Positions 5,316 through 5,694 of a stretch of 5,694 nt of DNA are shown piece by piece. Numbering within the stretch: position 1 is the first letter of the stretch; the number at the start of each line of letters is the position of its first letter. The notes beneath the pieces were generated by a model, which saw only the letters and a program-made list of their open reading frames with translations, did no database searches and had not been told where the DNA came from. This stretch comes from Deltaproteobacteria bacterium (GTDB lineage Bacteria; Desulfobacterota; Desulfuromonadia; Desulfuromonadales; Geopsychrobacteraceae), in assembly GCA_009993495.1 (NCBI GenBank), contig JAACTI010000145.1, forward strand, positions 1-5,694, given 5' to 3'. Position numbers and translations under genes: made by a program.

Positions 5316-5694
5316 TCAACTCAGATTCTCGCCGATTTCATACTTTTCCAGTTTATAGCGCAGGGTGCCGCGGGGGACGTTGAGGATGCGGGCGGTGCGG
5401 GCGACATTGCCGCCGGTGATACTGAAGGCTTTGGCGATGAGTTCCTTTTCGACCTGGGCGATGACCTCATCAAGGAGAATCCCTTCGGGCGGGATTTCAT
5501 AACGAAAGGGCACCTCGGCCTGCGGAGTTTCTCCCCAGATTTCGCGCGGTAAGTGCGCCGGTTTAATCGTTTCGACATTGTGCATAATGCAGATGCGCTC
5601 GACCACATTGCGCAGTTCGCGCACATTACCCGGCCAGTGATAACGCATCAGGAGATCGAGGGCCTGGAGCGAAAATTTCTGCATATCCTTGTTA
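5316..5694 (-). CDS. Sigma-54-dependent transcriptional activator, NtrC family (partial, C-terminal end)
   Basis: Only the last 125 codons are in the window; the frame is open to the right edge, so the ATG at 5684 is internal and not the start. The visible part begins in the lid of the AAA+ ATPase domain with FSLQALDLLMRYHWPGNVRE, whose WPGNVRELRN motif (codons from about 5636 to 5607) carries the sensor-2 arginine. A linker of about 45 residues follows, then a Fis-type helix-turn-helix with TGGNVARTARIL and RGTLRYKLEKYEI, which binds enhancer DNA. The receiver or other sensor domain and the GAFTGA loop lie outside, so whether it is a two-component response regulator cannot be seen. It sits 65 nt upstream of yjbQ in the same direction and may be cotranscribed. 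No sigma-54 promoter was found in the window. Confidence 0.93.
   Translation of the reverse strand, partial: NKDMQKFSLQALDLLMRYHWPGNVRELRNVVERICIMHNVETIKPAHLPREIWGETPQAEVPFRYEIPPEGILLDEVIAQVEKELIAKAFSITGGNVARTARILNVPRGTLRYKLEKYEIGENLS

Overview
All genes in this 5.7-kb window lie on the minus strand, so transcription runs from the high coordinates to the low ones. The order in that direction is: the 3' end of a sigma-54-dependent activator; a YjbQ/UPF0047 protein; a 55-codon unknown gene; an 80-codon small membrane protein; a PgsA-like CDP-alcohol phosphatidyltransferase; a HAD-type hydrolase resembling YqeG/GEP4 phosphatases; a LysA-like PLP decarboxylase; an RlmD/RumA-type iron-sulfur rRNA uracil methyltransferase; and the 5' part of a DUF2148 [4Fe-4S] protein that leaves the window. 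No RNA gene, insertion sequence, CRISPR array or phage gene was seen, and no stretch of 300 bases lacks a gene.

The sigma-54 activator, the iron-sulfur proteins (DUF2148 and the clustered-cysteine methyltransferase) and the roughly balanced base composition fit an anaerobic Gram-negative bacterium, possibly a Desulfobacterota/Desulfuromonadota-type lineage. This is an inference from gene content only; no marker gene here fixes the taxonomy.

The layout has two blocks. The upstream block (about 4292-5694) carries the regulator end, yjbQ and two small unrecognised genes. A 131-bp gap containing a palindrome and a longer inverted repeat separates it from the downstream block (1-4160), which is tightly packed: pgsA-like to HAD gap 6-9 nt, HAD to lysA-like 55 nt, lysA-like to rlmD 9 nt, rlmD to DUF2148 39 nt. 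This looks like one operon. The best functional link is the pgsA-like/HAD pair: one would make phosphatidylglycerophosphate and the other could dephosphorylate it to phosphatidylglycerol. The LysA-like gene would serve lysine/peptidoglycan precursor supply, so part of the operon may be envelope biogenesis, while rlmD is ribosome modification.

Most of this is ordinary housekeeping content. The items most worth a second look are the 55-codon gene, the 80-residue membrane hairpin protein, the pgsA/HAD pair, the LysA variant active site, and the single in-frame TGA between lysA and rlmD.
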